This document shows positions 18,124-28,585 of a DNA stretch of 64,000 nt, in pieces. A program made the position numbers and the translations under genes. The notes under the pieces are model-generated. The model did not search any database, was not told the DNA's origin, and saw only the letters and a list, made by a program, of their open reading frames with translations. Position 1 is the stretch's first letter. Every line of letters starts with the position of its first letter. This stretch comes from JAJNBK01 sp035642715 (GTDB taxonomy: Archaea > Thermoproteota > Nitrososphaeria > Nitrososphaerales > Nitrososphaeraceae): NCBI GenBank assembly GCA_035642715.1, contig DASQRW010000093.1, forward strand, positions 6,247 through 70,246. Reading direction: 5' to 3'.

Positions 18124-18692
18124 ATAGTAATTCTTCTAACATGGATATTAAGGAAATTTTGTAAAATACTTCATCAAGAAATATGGGAATAAACAAGTAA
18201 CCATTCTTCTGATGCCACTTAACTGCATCATATAACAAATCTTATCACAATATCAACAGAGTTTCTGACAAACATGCTTATTTTCGTTAAAATACGCTTT
18301 CATGATCTGCATTTCTATATCCATTTTGACTCTGTCTAGATTATCTCCTTGCATGAAAAGATACTAGAATCTATATATTTATTGATGTTTCCAAACTAAT
18401 TTTAGGTGATAGCCTATGAACATATTCATTCCCGCTTATGCAGTTTCCAACCTCTCATCTTTAAGAGTTATACTGCCTTTTTAGGAATTAATGGTTATAC
18501 CTTATATAAATGGAAAACAAAAATTTTACCTTAATATCTCGTTCAATACAGATAACATATTTTATTTATTAACTATATTAACCACCCCTTATAATTATAC
18601 TACGCTGAAAGAAGCTTTTTAATATACTATAAATTAATATATTAATACTATATTCATAATACTTTTATTTAGGTAAAAGAGATTAAACCTGT
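18124..18692. other. AT-rich spacer
   Basis: No gene recognised. A T/A-rich stretch with TATA-like sequences near 18630-18670 precedes the TTG start at 18693. Confidence 0.4.
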
Positions 18693-18908
18693 TTGGCAAG
18701 CTTTTGTCCAGAATGTGGCGGAGAATTAAAATTTGATCCCACTAGCAAGAACTTTGTCTGCAGAAGCTGTGGACTATTTGCATCTAGAGAAAAAATTGAC
18801 GAGTTACGCGATAAAACGGAAAAGGATTCTGTTTACAAGAAAAAGCAGCTGCATGATGATTATCTTGACTGGTGGCAAACTTCAAAGAAGGAAAAACAAA
18901 AGCAATAG
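18693..18908 (+). CDS. Small zinc-ribbon protein
   Basis: The 71-residue protein has one zinc ribbon: FCPECGGELKF (Cys5, Cys8) and FVCRSCGLF (Cys22, Cys25), followed by a long charged helix ending in KKEKQKQ. The ribbon resembles the N-terminal knuckle of TFIIS/RPB9-like or TFB-like proteins, but the helical tail is not diagnostic. The start is a TTG at 18693, as no ATG exists upstream of the first Cys pair. It is monocistronic. A transcription- or translation-associated role is plausible but unproven. Confidence 0.8.
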   Translation: MASFCPECGGELKFDPTSKNFVCRSCGLFASREKIDELRDKTEKDSVYKKKQLHDDYLDWWQTSKKEKQKQ

Positions 18909-19307
18909 ACTAAGATGAACAATGGCTGATAAGTTAAATGCTGAGTGATTTTGAGCCATAAGTGATCATGCCATATATTCAATAGAAAACTTTCATTTAT
19001 TCTTTTACTGTTATTATTGGCTATTGCTATATTAGAAAGCTTATAGTTGTTGCACCAAATGCTGTTTTTAGAGGTGAGGAAGGGTCCATTCATATAGATA
19101 GAATACGTAAGCAAGGGTTAAATTGACAAGTCATGTGTCATCACATTTGCAATGATCGACTCAGACTCTTGGAAAGTTTTATCAACTTTCTTTGCCTTAT
19201 TTGCCTTTTTTTATCACTTTAATCATAGTATGATATATTAAATCAAATCATATAAGATCATAGAAAATAAACTGTATTATATTATAAAGTAAATTAAAGT
19301 ATCAAGT
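18909..19307. other. AT-rich spacer
   Basis: No gene seen. A minus-strand frame at 18860-19114 overlaps the zinc-ribbon gene and has shadow-like composition. Confidence 0.35.
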
Positions 19308-20219
19308 TTGTTTGAAGTAAACTTACTTCATTTTCCTTTGTGGATTCTTAGACGAAATGAACGTGATGTAGTTAATTATTACAATTTTATGACGCCATAT
19401 GTAGGACGTGCTACGGGAAGTAATATGCTAAATTTTGGCTATTGGAGTGAAAAGACAAAGAGTCCGTTACAAGCACAAAATGAACTCTGCACATTAGTCG
19501 GAGAATTTGCTAATCTGGACTCTGCAAAAAAGGTGATAGATATCGGAAGTGGATTTTCTGCGCCAGCAATACATTGGAAATCACTTTATACTTTTCTAAA
19601 TATAACATGTATAAATGTTAATCTCTTACAACTAAAAACTGCTACAAAATTAGTTAGTAATACTCCATACTCTAAAACTAAAACACTTAGTAATATCAAA
19701 GAGATATCATTTGTAAATGCTGCAGCCACAATATTGCCGTTTGTGGACCAATGTGCGGATAGAGTAGTTGCTTTAGAGTCTGCACAACATTTTAAATCAT
19801 TGATTCATTTTATGCGGGAATCTAAGAGGATTTTAAAACATGATGGATTATTTATAATTGCTATTCCAGTTATAACAACAACTAAACCATTAATTCAACA
19901 GTTTATGGAACTTGGAATCCTTTCTTTAACGTGGGCGTCAGAGCATTATAAACTAACAAATATTAAATCCATGATTAAAGCAGCAGGTTTTAAGATAATT
20001 GAGATACAGCACATAGGTTCGCATGTATTTGAACCTCTTAGTGACTACTATATTCAAAACAGAAAAATAATAAAGTATGTAATTTTAAAAGAAAGTTCCT
20101 CGTATTTTAGTAATATTCTATATGATGTACTCGAAAACATCTTCTACAAATCTGCATTAAAAATGAAGGAAGTATATCAAAAAGGAATTATTGATTATGT
20201 TCTAATAAAAGCAGCTTGA
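19308..20219 (+). CDS. SAM-dependent class I methyltransferase
   Basis: The 303-residue protein has a Rossmann methyltransferase core. VVNYYNFMTPYVGRATGSNM leads into LNFGYWSE near residues 42-49. Motif I is VIDIGSGFSAPAIHW near 76-90. ATILPFVDQCADRVVALESA near 140-159 is the motif II/III region and RILKHDGLFIIAIP near 174-187 the post-III strand. The LNFGYW-plus-DIGSG arrangement resembles the sterol/tocopherol or small-molecule C/O-methyltransferase group. The substrate is unknown. The start is a TTG at 19308; a later ATG near residue 28 is an alternative. No operon partners are seen. Confidence 0.85.
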   Translation: MFEVNLLHFPLWILRRNERDVVNYYNFMTPYVGRATGSNMLNFGYWSEKTKSPLQAQNELCTLVGEFANLDSAKKVIDIGSGFSAPAIHWKSLYTFLNITCINVNLLQLKTATKLVSNTPYSKTKTLSNIKEISFVNAAATILPFVDQCADRVVALESAQHFKSLIHFMRESKRILKHDGLFIIAIPVITTTKPLIQQFMELGILSLTWASEHYKLTNIKSMIKAAGFKIIEIQHIGSHVFEPLSDYYIQNRKIIKYVILKESSSYFSNILYDVLENIFYKSALKMKEVYQKGIIDYVLIKAA

Positions 20220-20752
20220 ATTCTCGATTATGTACGTAGGTTTTTGAGCAATTAATGTTCAGTTCACAGGTGCGGATTAAATCCACAAACAAATGCATTA
20301 TTTTATGGCATTTAATTCCCATTTGTTAAACAAAATTGAGCAATAAACAATGGAATAGAGTAGAGCATAATGCGATAGTTGTGTGCTCGCATTTTCCTAT
20401 AAAAGTTTAGAGGATGCTACTCAAGGATGAAGTGATGAAGAAGACTGGGAGAATTTCTTACCCTCAATAAAACAAAAATCTTTAAGATAAGTCAACCTAC
20501 TACCACTGAAAATTACTTATCCAATAAAGAGGAATAATAGTGAGTAGAAGTGAGATAACAGCTAGTTAGTATCGAGAAATGAATTTTTAGAATTTCTCGG
20601 ATGACCTGACAATGAGTTTCCTCTGAATGTACATATCAACGGCACTTTTGCTCTCTTGTTAATTGAGGCTTATACAATCAAGTAATTGCAAATATGATGT
20701 CATTTTGACCTAAAATACCCTTTTTATATTTTACTGTATAATAATTATTCTC
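20220..20752. other. AT-rich spacer with weak inverted repeat
   Basis: AACAAATG at 20288-20295 and CATTTGTT at 20320-20327 form an 8-bp stem. No gene recognised. Confidence 0.35.
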
Positions 20753-22286
20753 TTGCTGAACCATAAAAATGCAAAATTTAAATTAGGATATGTTGTAATA
20801 ACTTTAGCATTATTTGGACTAATACTATTATCAGTCATACCAACGATGTTTTATGGTTCTTCTACTATGATTGTACAGCCAGCAGTGGGGCAACCAGAGG
20901 ATCCATTCCATGTACCTAGTAACGAAACATTAACTCCAGCTCAGCGCAGCGCTCGCGAACAGCTTTTGAAACAGGAAGGCTTCTCGGTCAATGTGATAGC
21001 GAGAAACCTCAGTGCGCCTTTAAATATTCTTTATGGTCCTGACGACACGCTCTGGATCACGGAGCGCATAGGAAAGAACATTACACGAATAGATCCGATC
21101 AATGGCACAAAGCTCAGCAGCACACCTGTCCCCAACGTTCACCAGTCCGCAGCTCAGGACGGCCTTTTAGGAATGACGTTTGACCCCTACTTCAATAACA
21201 CGCACCATATTTACGTTGCTTATACGTATGACGCCGATCCCGGTGGGGGAACTCGATCGCCGCACCAAAATTACTCGATTCACGTACGACCCGGCTACTA
21301 ACACCATTAGCGAGCCCATGGACCTCATCAGCGGACTCTCGGGCAGCAGCGATCATAACTCTGGCCGCATGACATTTGGCCCTGATGGCAAGCTATACTA
21401 TACTATAGGTGATCAGGGCAAAAACCAGCTCGCTTTGTTCTGTTCTAATAACCATGCCCAGCATCTCCCAACTGCAGAACAAGTTGCTGCCAAGAATTGG
21501 ACCGCATATGAAGGTAAAGTACTCCGTATGAATCCAGATGGATCCATCCCCGACGACAATCCGGAGATTAACGGTGTCAAAAGCCACATCTATACATATG
21601 GTCACCGGAACGCGCAGGGAATAGCTGTAGGTCATAATGGCGATCTCTACATTGCTGAACATGGAGACAATTCCGATGACGAAATTAATCGTCTCAAAGT
21701 GGGTGGAAACTATGGCTGGCCCTACGTGTCAGGCTACAATGACAATAAAGCATATCAGTACTACAACTGGTCTGCCGCAGAGAACTGCGAGGATCTGACG
21801 TTTAACGATGTCGCACCTGCGCCGCCTGGTGTGCCTGTGATGAACGAAAGTGAATTCAATGCACCAAACTTCGTGCCTCCGATCCAAACATTCTACACTG
21901 TCGAGAGCGACTATAACTTTACGAACCATACATGTGGCGAGATGGCCTCTGTCTGCTATCCAACCATCGCTCCTTCGAGTTTGCGTCTGTATACATCAAA
22001 TGTTATTCCAGGCTGGGAGAACAACTTACTAATGACGACCCTGAAGGCAGGTAGGATCTTCCAAATAGCGCTAAACGAGAATGGCACAGCACTTGCACAT
22101 GAGCCTGTGGAGCTTTTCCGCTCAGAGAACCGCTACCGTGACATCGCTTTTGGTCCGGACGGCCGTACTCTTTACGTGATCACTGACATGATGGGTCCCG
22201 TGCAAGCCATGAAGGAGGGCCCAATTACCCCGACCACTGCCCTGTGGAGTCCTGGCTCGCTGCTTGTGTTTAGGTATGAGCGATAG
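20753..22286 (+). pseudogene. PQQ-type glucose/sorbosone dehydrogenase, frameshifted
   Basis: Two overlapping frames (20753-21301 and 21180-22286) join into one six-bladed beta-propeller dehydrogenase. The N-terminal part has a hydrophobic anchor (residues about 11-34), followed by VIARNLSAPLNILYGPDD and GLLGMTFDPYFNN. The C-terminal part has TFGPDGKLYYTIGDQG, TYGHRNAQGIAV, GGNYGWPYVSGYND and DIAFGPDGRTLYVITDM. Removing one G from the run of five at 21245-21249 restores DPGGELDRRTKITR and a single protein of about 510 residues. The gene is clearly GC-richer than its neighbours, suggesting transfer. It is either a real frameshift mutation, a phase-variable homopolymer, or a sequencing error. 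Such enzymes oxidise sugars on the cell surface. Confidence 0.85.
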
Positions 22287-22732
22287 CTTATCTCTGCGGT
22301 AGATCGTCCACCACTTTTACTAGCCCCATAACACAATAGCACAAGTTGTATGTAGTAGTTATTTATTATCATTTTATATATATTTATTGCAAGCAGCATA
22401 GGAATAAGTTGCGTTTTTTGAATAAAACTCAAGATGAGATTATAAGTATCTTTGGTTAACCAGTAGCTATATGAAATATCATTAGTTCGATACGTAAAAG
22501 TGTAACTATTAACGTCAGATAAAGATAATACATACAGACAACATTTCAAATGTTTCTTGCTTCTTACTACACAATAACTTTTGACTACATAAAGTATCAA
22601 TTCCGCATGCCTTATATCTGTGTAATTTATACAATAACCAAACAAAAGGTTTACGGCGGATTTGTTAAGTAAATAAAATTGCTTCTCTTGTCTTCCGTGG
22701 CTTTTGTAGATATTTCAAAGTGAGAACATAAA
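22287..22732. other. AT-rich spacer
   Basis: Contains a TATA-like GTAAATAAAATTG near 22668-22680, about 55 nt before the helicase start. No separate gene. Confidence 0.4.
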
Positions 22733-24076
22733 TTGACAAAGACATTTCAAGAGTTAGGAATGAGTGCTGAAATAAATAGAGCACTCAGAGAAAATAAATT
22801 TGAAGCGCCATTTCCTATTCAAGAGGCAGCTATACCATTTCTTTTAAAGGGTGTAGATGTTGTAGGCCAGGCGCATACTGGAACTGGTAAGACAGCTGCT
22901 TTTTCCTTACCAATATTAACGAAGGTAAAGCGTAATGGCCCCATTCAAGCACTTATACTTGTGCCTACAAGGGAGCTAGCAATGCAGGTAACAACTGAGA
23001 TCAACAAGTTTGCAAAATATACTGGCATTAGAACCGTGTCCATATATGGAGGACAGAGTATAAACCTTCAACATGATCAATTAAGACGAGGAGTACAAAT
23101 AATAGTTGCAACTCCTGGTAGACTAATTGATCATGTGAAACACGGTTCGATTCAGCTTGAGAGTGTGAAGTATGTTGTGCTTGACGAGGCAGACAGAATG
23201 CTAGATATGGGTTTTATCGATGACATAAAGTTCATTTTGTTCTATGTGAATGACGATAGGCAAACATGCTTGTTTTCTGCAACTATGCCACCTGAGATAT
23301 TAAGGTTGGCCCAAGAATACATGAAGGACACTCAGCAAATCAGGCTCAATGAAGAAGAATTAAGTCTTGATACGATAGATCAATCTTATTTAATTGTACA
23401 GGAAAGAGAAAAATTTAAACATCTATGCAACTTAATCAGGAGCAGGGACAAAAAACAGACAATTGTTTTTGCGGCTACAAAACAGAGAACGCAGAAATTG
23501 GCTTGGGAATTGAAACAGGAAGGATTCAAAGCAATCACCATTCATGGCGATCTATCCCAGAAACAAAGAGATAATGCCATGTATCGATTTAAAAAGGGAA
23601 TTGAAGATGTCTTAGTAGCTACAGATATTGCAGCACGGGGAATAGATGTTCCAGCAGTAGGTCATGTGATAAACTACGACATACCCGAAGACCCATTGAT
23701 TTATTTCCATAGAATTGGAAGAACTGCTAGAGCAGGAGGCACAGGCAAGGCTATTTCCTTAGTTTCGCAAGATAGGATCGAAGACTTTGGGAGAATTTTG
23801 AGACAGACTGAACATCCTATACGCAAGCTAAATGAAGAGTTGGGAATCGAAGTTCCTGTAGTTCAGTATAGATCTTATGGATATCGCCAAAGACGAAGTT
23901 ATGGTAATAATAGCTTCCGTGGAAGCGGAAGTTATGGCGATAGCAGAGGTAAACGGAGCTTTGGATCTAGGCGTGGCAGTAGTGCTTACGGAGGCTATGG
24001 TGGAAATAGGGGTGAACGAAATAGATATGGCCAAGGACAAGGTAATGGAGATGGTAGACGAAGTCGCTATTACTAG
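22733..24076 (+). CDS. DEAD-box RNA helicase with Gly/Arg-rich tail
   Basis: This ATP-dependent RNA helicase probably resolves rRNA or mRNA structure. All superfamily motifs are visible: FPIQEAA Q-motif near 27-33, AHTGTGKT (47-54), PTRELAMQ (78-85), TPGR (127-130), DEAD (151-154), SAT (182-184), HGDLSQKQRDNAM, ATDIAARGIDVP and HRIGRTARAG in the second RecA domain. From about residue 380 the protein becomes a low-complexity Gly, Arg, Ser, Tyr tail (for example RRSYGNNSFRGSG) of some 65 residues, as in CsdA/RhlE cold-shock helicases that bind RNA non-specifically. The start is a TTG at 22733. Confidence 0.95.
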   Translation: MTKTFQELGMSAEINRALRENKFEAPFPIQEAAIPFLLKGVDVVGQAHTGTGKTAAFSLPILTKVKRNGPIQALILVPTRELAMQVTTEINKFAKYTGIRTVSIYGGQSINLQHDQLRRGVQIIVATPGRLIDHVKHGSIQLESVKYVVLDEADRMLDMGFIDDIKFILFYVNDDRQTCLFSATMPPEILRLAQEYMKDTQQIRLNEEELSLDTIDQSYLIVQEREKFKHLCNLIRSRDKKQTIVFAATKQRTQKLAWELKQEGFKAITIHGDLSQKQRDNAMYRFKKGIEDVLVATDIAARGIDVPAVGHVINYDIPEDPLIYFHRIGRTARAGGTGKAISLVSQDRIEDFGRILRQTEHPIRKLNEELGIEVPVVQYRSYGYRQRRSYGNNSFRGSGSYGDSRGKRSFGSRRGSSAYGGYGGNRGERNRYGQGQGNGDGRRSRYY

Positions 24077-24582
24077 TTGATCAAATATATATTGTTAGTC
24101 TTTTTGTGTTGACTTAATCAACCTAACTTTTTATAGCCATCTATCGAATATATATGCTTATATAGCATCTATAGCAATTTTCTATGAATTTTGCACTAAT
24201 AGAAATATTATTTAACAGAAAAATTCAACTCTGTTTAAAAAGTTAAATATCTTATCTAATAATAAGTCGCTTTTAGATTTCTAAAATCTTATAATCTATT
24301 TTCCTATTAATAGGAGGATATTAACAACATAATATATATATTTTTCAACACGTTTTACCATGCTAATGCCTTCCTATCGACAAATCAGCAGTAAATTAAA
24401 CTTATACATGCTATTTTACTTCAATCTTTTTCTTACTGGCACATATAAAATCACCATCAAATTAGCTACTATATTTCTTATAGCATTATTCATCCTATAT
24501 CTAGCCTTTCAGAGAAGTACTGGATTGTTATTGTAGGGACAGGTTTATAAGAACATCTAACAATATATAATGGTATCTTAAC
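24077..24582. other. Spacer with promoter
   Basis: AT-rich. AGGTTTATAAGAAC at about 24541-24554 is a good TATA-like box, about 35 nt before the small regulator at 24583. Confidence 0.45.
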
Positions 24583-24732
24583 ATGGCAATGAGGAAAATA
24601 ATGGTAGCACTACCACATGATATGGTAAAAATATTAGAGAAGGAGCGTAAAGACAGATATCTTGAAACAATACCTGAAACTATCAGGGTAATATTAAGTG
24701 AGTATCTGCGAACAAAGGTTCATTCTAAATGA
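24583..24732 (+). CDS. Mini ribbon-helix-helix-like protein, 49 residues
   Basis: A short gene from the ATG at 24583 to the TGA at 24730-24732. The product starts MAMRKIMVALPHDMVKILEK, a beta-strand with alternating residues then helix one. It continues TIPETIRVILSEYLRTK as helix two. That strand-helix-helix layout and length fit MetJ/Arc (CopG-like) DNA-binding dimers. A TATA-like box sits about 35 nt upstream. It has no antitoxin/toxin partner adjacent, so it may be a stand-alone regulator. Confidence 0.7.
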   Translation: MAMRKIMVALPHDMVKILEKERKDRYLETIPETIRVILSEYLRTKVHSK

Positions 24733-25238
24733 TTCGGCTGCTTATTAATAAAATATGATAATCCATTCTACAATTTTTATTTCCTGCTCACGTTAGATCG
24801 ATACTTCCAAACTCTAAGTGTTTTTAGGTTCATTGTTAATAATACAGTAACTAGTCGATAAATTTTTTAAACAAATACTAGTCAGAATAAACAACATTTC
24901 ATAGACAGAGCACACAACGAGTTAACGATGTAATGATTCAATCAATATATAGTCTGAATGGCTATTTTAAGCTAAGAGTTTCAGATGATTTGATGTCTTA
25001 TAACACTGATTATTGTCATGGGAAACTCAAGAGTGTATATAATGTATTGGTTGAGTATTCATTATTTTGCCTGTCCATTAGACGATAAGACGTATAGATC
25101 TATAAAACACAGAAATTCGCGCATTCTGTGTTGGTAGATCATAAAGACAGTGTTACTCATAAGTTATTGTCGTATATGAAGTGAATAATAATTGAAGTCT
25201 ATAGTAGAACTTTAAGAAATCGCAATTCTAACATAAAA
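24733..25238. other. AT-rich spacer
   Basis: Nothing recognised on either strand. Confidence 0.4.
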
Positions 25239-25565
25239 CTATACGCCAGCTAACTTTGTTTGACCATAGATACAAGCGTGTCGTAAGTCACTAATCTCCT
25301 CTGCTCTGTGTTTTCTTCTTTCAACTACATATCCGCTTTTAGAGTGATAGAAAATCACCATATCTTTGGGATAAAAGGAAAGCATATCGTGGTTTTCAGA
25401 ATCTGAAATCATGTGTCTTAGGTGAACTCTTTCCCATGAAAAGAGATCATCAATTTTTCCATCAAAATGAAAATTACTTCCACAAGGACATTCAACATCT
25501 CTCCAACTGCCGTGTAAATTCTGCAGCCACTCATTAGCAGGCATTATTTTCTTTTTTATAGACAT
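25239..25565 (-). CDS. Conserved hypothetical protein with CPCG motif
   Basis: The 108-residue protein is soluble. It contains WRDVECPCGSNFHFDG near residues 21-36, followed by WERVHLRHMISDSENHDM and a C-terminal RRKHRAEEISDLRHACIYG. The CPCG pair and several His residues could bind a metal. No named domain is recognised. It starts at an ATG at 25565 with a TATA-like AT stretch upstream. It is monocistronic. Confidence 0.6.
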   Translation of the reverse strand: MSIKKKIMPANEWLQNLHGSWRDVECPCGSNFHFDGKIDDLFSWERVHLRHMISDSENHDMLSFYPKDMVIFYHSKSGYVVERRKHRAEEISDLRHACIYGQTKLAGV

Positions 25566-25775
25566 AAATTAGCAACAATGCTTCGATTCTTTATATATTA
25601 TTGTTTTTTATTGACTAGTGCCTCTTAAAGATATAAAGCTATCAAGCGTAAGATTGTAAAAAAGTAACACAAGATATGCGACAGCATGAATATTAACTAA
25701 AAATAAAGAAGCCTTAGCAACGATAGTAACGCCAAAAGGCTATAACCGAATGTATGTTCATACAGTAGCTCTATC

Positions 25776-25865
25776 TTATAACATGACAAGTAGTTCTGAC
25801 TTTACAAATGCATGTAGAAAAGTGTTAACCTGTTCTTCAATATCTTGATTCTTATCTTGGGTCAT
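25776..25865 (-). CDS. Possible microprotein, 29 residues
   Basis: A minus-strand frame beginning MTQDKNQDIEEQVNTFLHAF and ending SELLVML. Composition is protein-like with an amphipathic helix, and a TATA-like TATAAATATG lies about 55 nt upstream. It may also be the truncated start of a lost gene. Low certainty. Confidence 0.25.
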   Translation of the reverse strand: MTQDKNQDIEEQVNTFLHAFVKSELLVML

Positions 25866-26301
25866 ATTACCACATAGATGTCGCTAATAACAATTTTTAG
25901 TTATACATATTTATAATAATAAAACTAGAACATTATGTTGATTATATATTTTTCTCCAGGTAGAGGCTTTACGAGAAACTGATGAAGATACAGGGCTATT
26001 ATTCGCAAAAAAATTATACCTGCTGCTTTCTATATACTGGTTTATTCAATATTTGAATAAAAGAGAAAATCATTTCTTGCTTAAAATTTAAGCAAAGAAA
26101 CAAACAATCATTATAGAAAATGGATTCGTGATTCTTACGACAGAAGAGATAAAATATTTCGCTTTGAAGGAAAGATATTAAATTCATCAACATTGTCACA
26201 ATTTTATATAGCAATAGACTTTAAGAGCTCGTAGTATAATTGATTTTATCTATTTATTGAAATGCGTTTTTATATCCTTTAAGTTTTAACTAATTTATAA
26301 T
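25866..26301. other. AT-rich spacer
   Basis: Shared upstream region of the possible microprotein and the FAD oxidoreductase. A minus-strand frame at 26014-26214 is not credible. Confidence 0.35.
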
Positions 26302-27627
26302 TTGCAAGAGGTTTACAATATTGCAATTATTGGCGGCGGTATTTTAGGTGCCTCCTTAGCATATTTTTTGAGCTCGGTATCTCATTCAAAGATAATACTT
26401 ATAGAACAGGAATGTGATGTAGCTGTTCATACAAGTTCTAGAAATACAGGAAAAGTACACGCTCCTTTTATTTACGATCCTGTGAAAAAGAAAATTTTTG
26501 CAAAAGCTGCATCGCTAGGATATGAAATGTGGCAAGCCTATTCACATTATAAGAAGATTTTGTTTAAACAGGATGGAGTATTAGAAGTAGCGAACGACCA
26601 ACTTGGTATTGATAGACTTCATAAATATATGGAGTGGGGAGAAGCGAACGGCCTACGTAGAGAGCACGATTTCAAATTTCTTGATAGAAATGAAACAAAA
26701 GCGATCGAACCAAATGTTCATTGCAGTTCAGCCATATATTGTTCAAAGGATGCATCTGTAGATTATGGTTCTTTGACAAAGAATCTGATACAAGATTGCC
26801 AATTGTTTGGATGTACAGTCCTAATCGGACATAGAGTTAAAAGAATCTTGCCATCTACAGGAAATAGAATGTTGACATTAGTGCTAGAACAAGGAAATGA
26901 AAAAAAAATTAATACTGAATTTGTAGTTAATGCAGCGGGAGGTAATTCCATAGATATAGCCCATTCTCTAGGTATTGCAATGGAACTTACCGACCTTCAT
27001 TTTAAAGGGGAATATTGGCTAGCACCACCAGAATATAATGATCTTACAAAGAAAAGTATTTATTCAGTGCCAAAATATCCAGAGTATCCTTTCCTAGATC
27101 CCCATTGGATTGTACGTGTTGATGGAAGATGCGAAGTTGGTCCCAATGCAGTTCCTGTCTTTGGTCCCTATGCATATAATTTGAGCAAAAATTTAAAGTG
27201 TCTTGTACCAAAGATATTTGAATCATTAAGAACATCAGGAGCCCGTAAAATCTTTTTTGACAAACAATTCTTGTTTCTTGCCAGTAATGAATTAAAAAGT
27301 TCGCTCTCTAAAACTACAATGATAAATAGAACAAGAGAATTTCTGCCGCAGCTGAGAACGTCTGCATTCATTCAAAGAGGAACTGCTGGAATTAGATCAT
27401 GTCTTGTAGATAAGGATGGGAAATTTCTCCCAGATACATTAATCATAAAAAAAGATGATTCATTACATATCCTAAACTATAATTCTCCTGGTGCTACAGG
27501 AGCTTTACCGATGGCTGCTATTGTAGTAAATCGATTAATTGAAGATGGAGTAGTAGTGCCAAACCCGTCTGGAGCATCAAAATCACTTTGGGACATTCGA
27601 TCAATATCAGAGAAAATGCAGCTTTAA
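26302..27627 (+). CDS. FAD-dependent oxidoreductase, L-2-hydroxyglutarate oxidase-like
   Basis: The 441-residue flavoprotein belongs to the DAO/glycerol-3-phosphate dehydrogenase group. It has the N-terminal dinucleotide fold NIAIIGGGILGASLAYF (residues 6-22) and the acidic ILIEQE strand end near 32-37. HTSSRNTGKVHAPFIY near 44-59 corresponds to the FAD-proximal N-SG-VH segment of LhgO. FVVNAAGGNS near 211-220 is the second FAD contact, and there is a C-terminal LNYNSPGATGALPMA. It probably oxidises a 2-hydroxy acid at the membrane or in the cytoplasm. The start is a TTG at 26302, needed to keep the first beta strand. Its exact substrate is uncertain. Confidence 0.85.
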   Translation: MQEVYNIAIIGGGILGASLAYFLSSVSHSKIILIEQECDVAVHTSSRNTGKVHAPFIYDPVKKKIFAKAASLGYEMWQAYSHYKKILFKQDGVLEVANDQLGIDRLHKYMEWGEANGLRREHDFKFLDRNETKAIEPNVHCSSAIYCSKDASVDYGSLTKNLIQDCQLFGCTVLIGHRVKRILPSTGNRMLTLVLEQGNEKKINTEFVVNAAGGNSIDIAHSLGIAMELTDLHFKGEYWLAPPEYNDLTKKSIYSVPKYPEYPFLDPHWIVRVDGRCEVGPNAVPVFGPYAYNLSKNLKCLVPKIFESLRTSGARKIFFDKQFLFLASNELKSSLSKTTMINRTREFLPQLRTSAFIQRGTAGIRSCLVDKDGKFLPDTLIIKKDDSLHILNYNSPGATGALPMAAIVVNRLIEDGVVVPNPSGASKSLWDIRSISEKMQL

Positions 27628-28228
27628 GCTATTATAGAGTATTAAGATAAACTAAACTTATGCTCATTATTAAAATCGTAAAATTATACTTACTGCAAAG
27701 GCAATTACAGACTATTTACCAAACTATCTTCTAATACCATCCACGTCCTTGCAACAACATTTGAAAGCGCTGGATGATGAAAAATTCAAGAGATAATTAT
27801 TCTACTTTTAATATCTAATAAAAAGCATGAACGAAGAGATGATGCTTTGATTTTTATTACATCAAAAGATTATTTAATTTTATTACCATAAACTTCAAAT
27901 AAACTTACAAAACAATCTGTGTCTTCTAATGCTTATGCCATCACTTAATTAATGTATTGATAAACACAATTTTGGTAATGGAGTGTCTTATTTTTCAGTT
28001 TCTGTTCTGTAAATATCTGATAGAAGTTAGCCCTAATAGTTATGTATATCATGGCAATGCCTACATGAACTTTGTACCTTGAATAGTGATTCTGTGTTTA
28101 ATTATCAAAGTGTAATATCTTTTATACTTTATCAATAGGATATAAGGTTCACACATGTTAAGATATTTTCGCAAATAAACGAACCGCAATATGATCTCAT
28201 TTTTATCTTATTTTGTTTAATCTAATCT
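27628..28228. other. AT-rich spacer
   Basis: No gene recognised. The segment just before 28229 includes TTATTTTGTTTAATC, a possible promoter for the mini zinc finger. Confidence 0.35.
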
Positions 28229-28348
28229 ATGACAATAAAAGAAGACGAACATGCACATCATCCTAGATGTGAGTCATGTGGAAAAGAGTTTAATAATGCA
28301 ACTGAAATGAGTGACCATATCAATAGAATGCACAGAAATAGTAGGTGA
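28229..28348 (+). CDS. Mini C2H2 zinc-finger protein, 39 residues
   Basis: A short gene with ATG at 28229 and stop TGA at 28346-28348. The product holds one classic finger: CESCGKEFNNATEMSDHINR followed by MH, giving C-x2-C-x12-H-x4-H spacing and the conserved Phe and hydrophobic residue. Single-finger proteins of this size occur in archaea and may bind nucleic acid or protein. It lies 163 nt upstream of tRNA-Pro on the same strand. It is too short for default gene finders but the motif is unmistakable. Confidence 0.75.
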   Translation: MTIKEDEHAHHPRCESCGKEFNNATEMSDHINRMHRNSR

Positions 28349-28511
28349 TACACAGCTCCACTTGCGAAAAAGCAATTTATTTTTTAATTCATAAATCAGA
28401 ATGAAGTAAATATTGAATAGTTATATTTATGTCTAAATCTACTTCTGTTTCTAGTATTACCAATATTTTATAATACGGAAACATAGAGTCATATAGAAAT
28501 ACAAAATTTTT

Positions 28512-28585
28512 GGGGCCGTTGTCTAGTTTGGTATGATGCCAGCCTCGGGCGCTGGAGATCGCTGGTTCAAATCCGGCCGGCCCCA
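28512..28585 (+). tRNA. tRNA-Pro(CGG)
   Basis: Acceptor GGGGCCG at 28512-28518 pairs with CGGCCCC at 28578-28584, followed by discriminator A. The anticodon arm is CCAGC-CTCGGGC-GCTGG with anticodon CGG. The T-arm is GCTGG-TTCAAAT-CCGGC with one G-U pair. CCA is not encoded. The gene is intronless, 74 nt. Confidence 0.95.
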
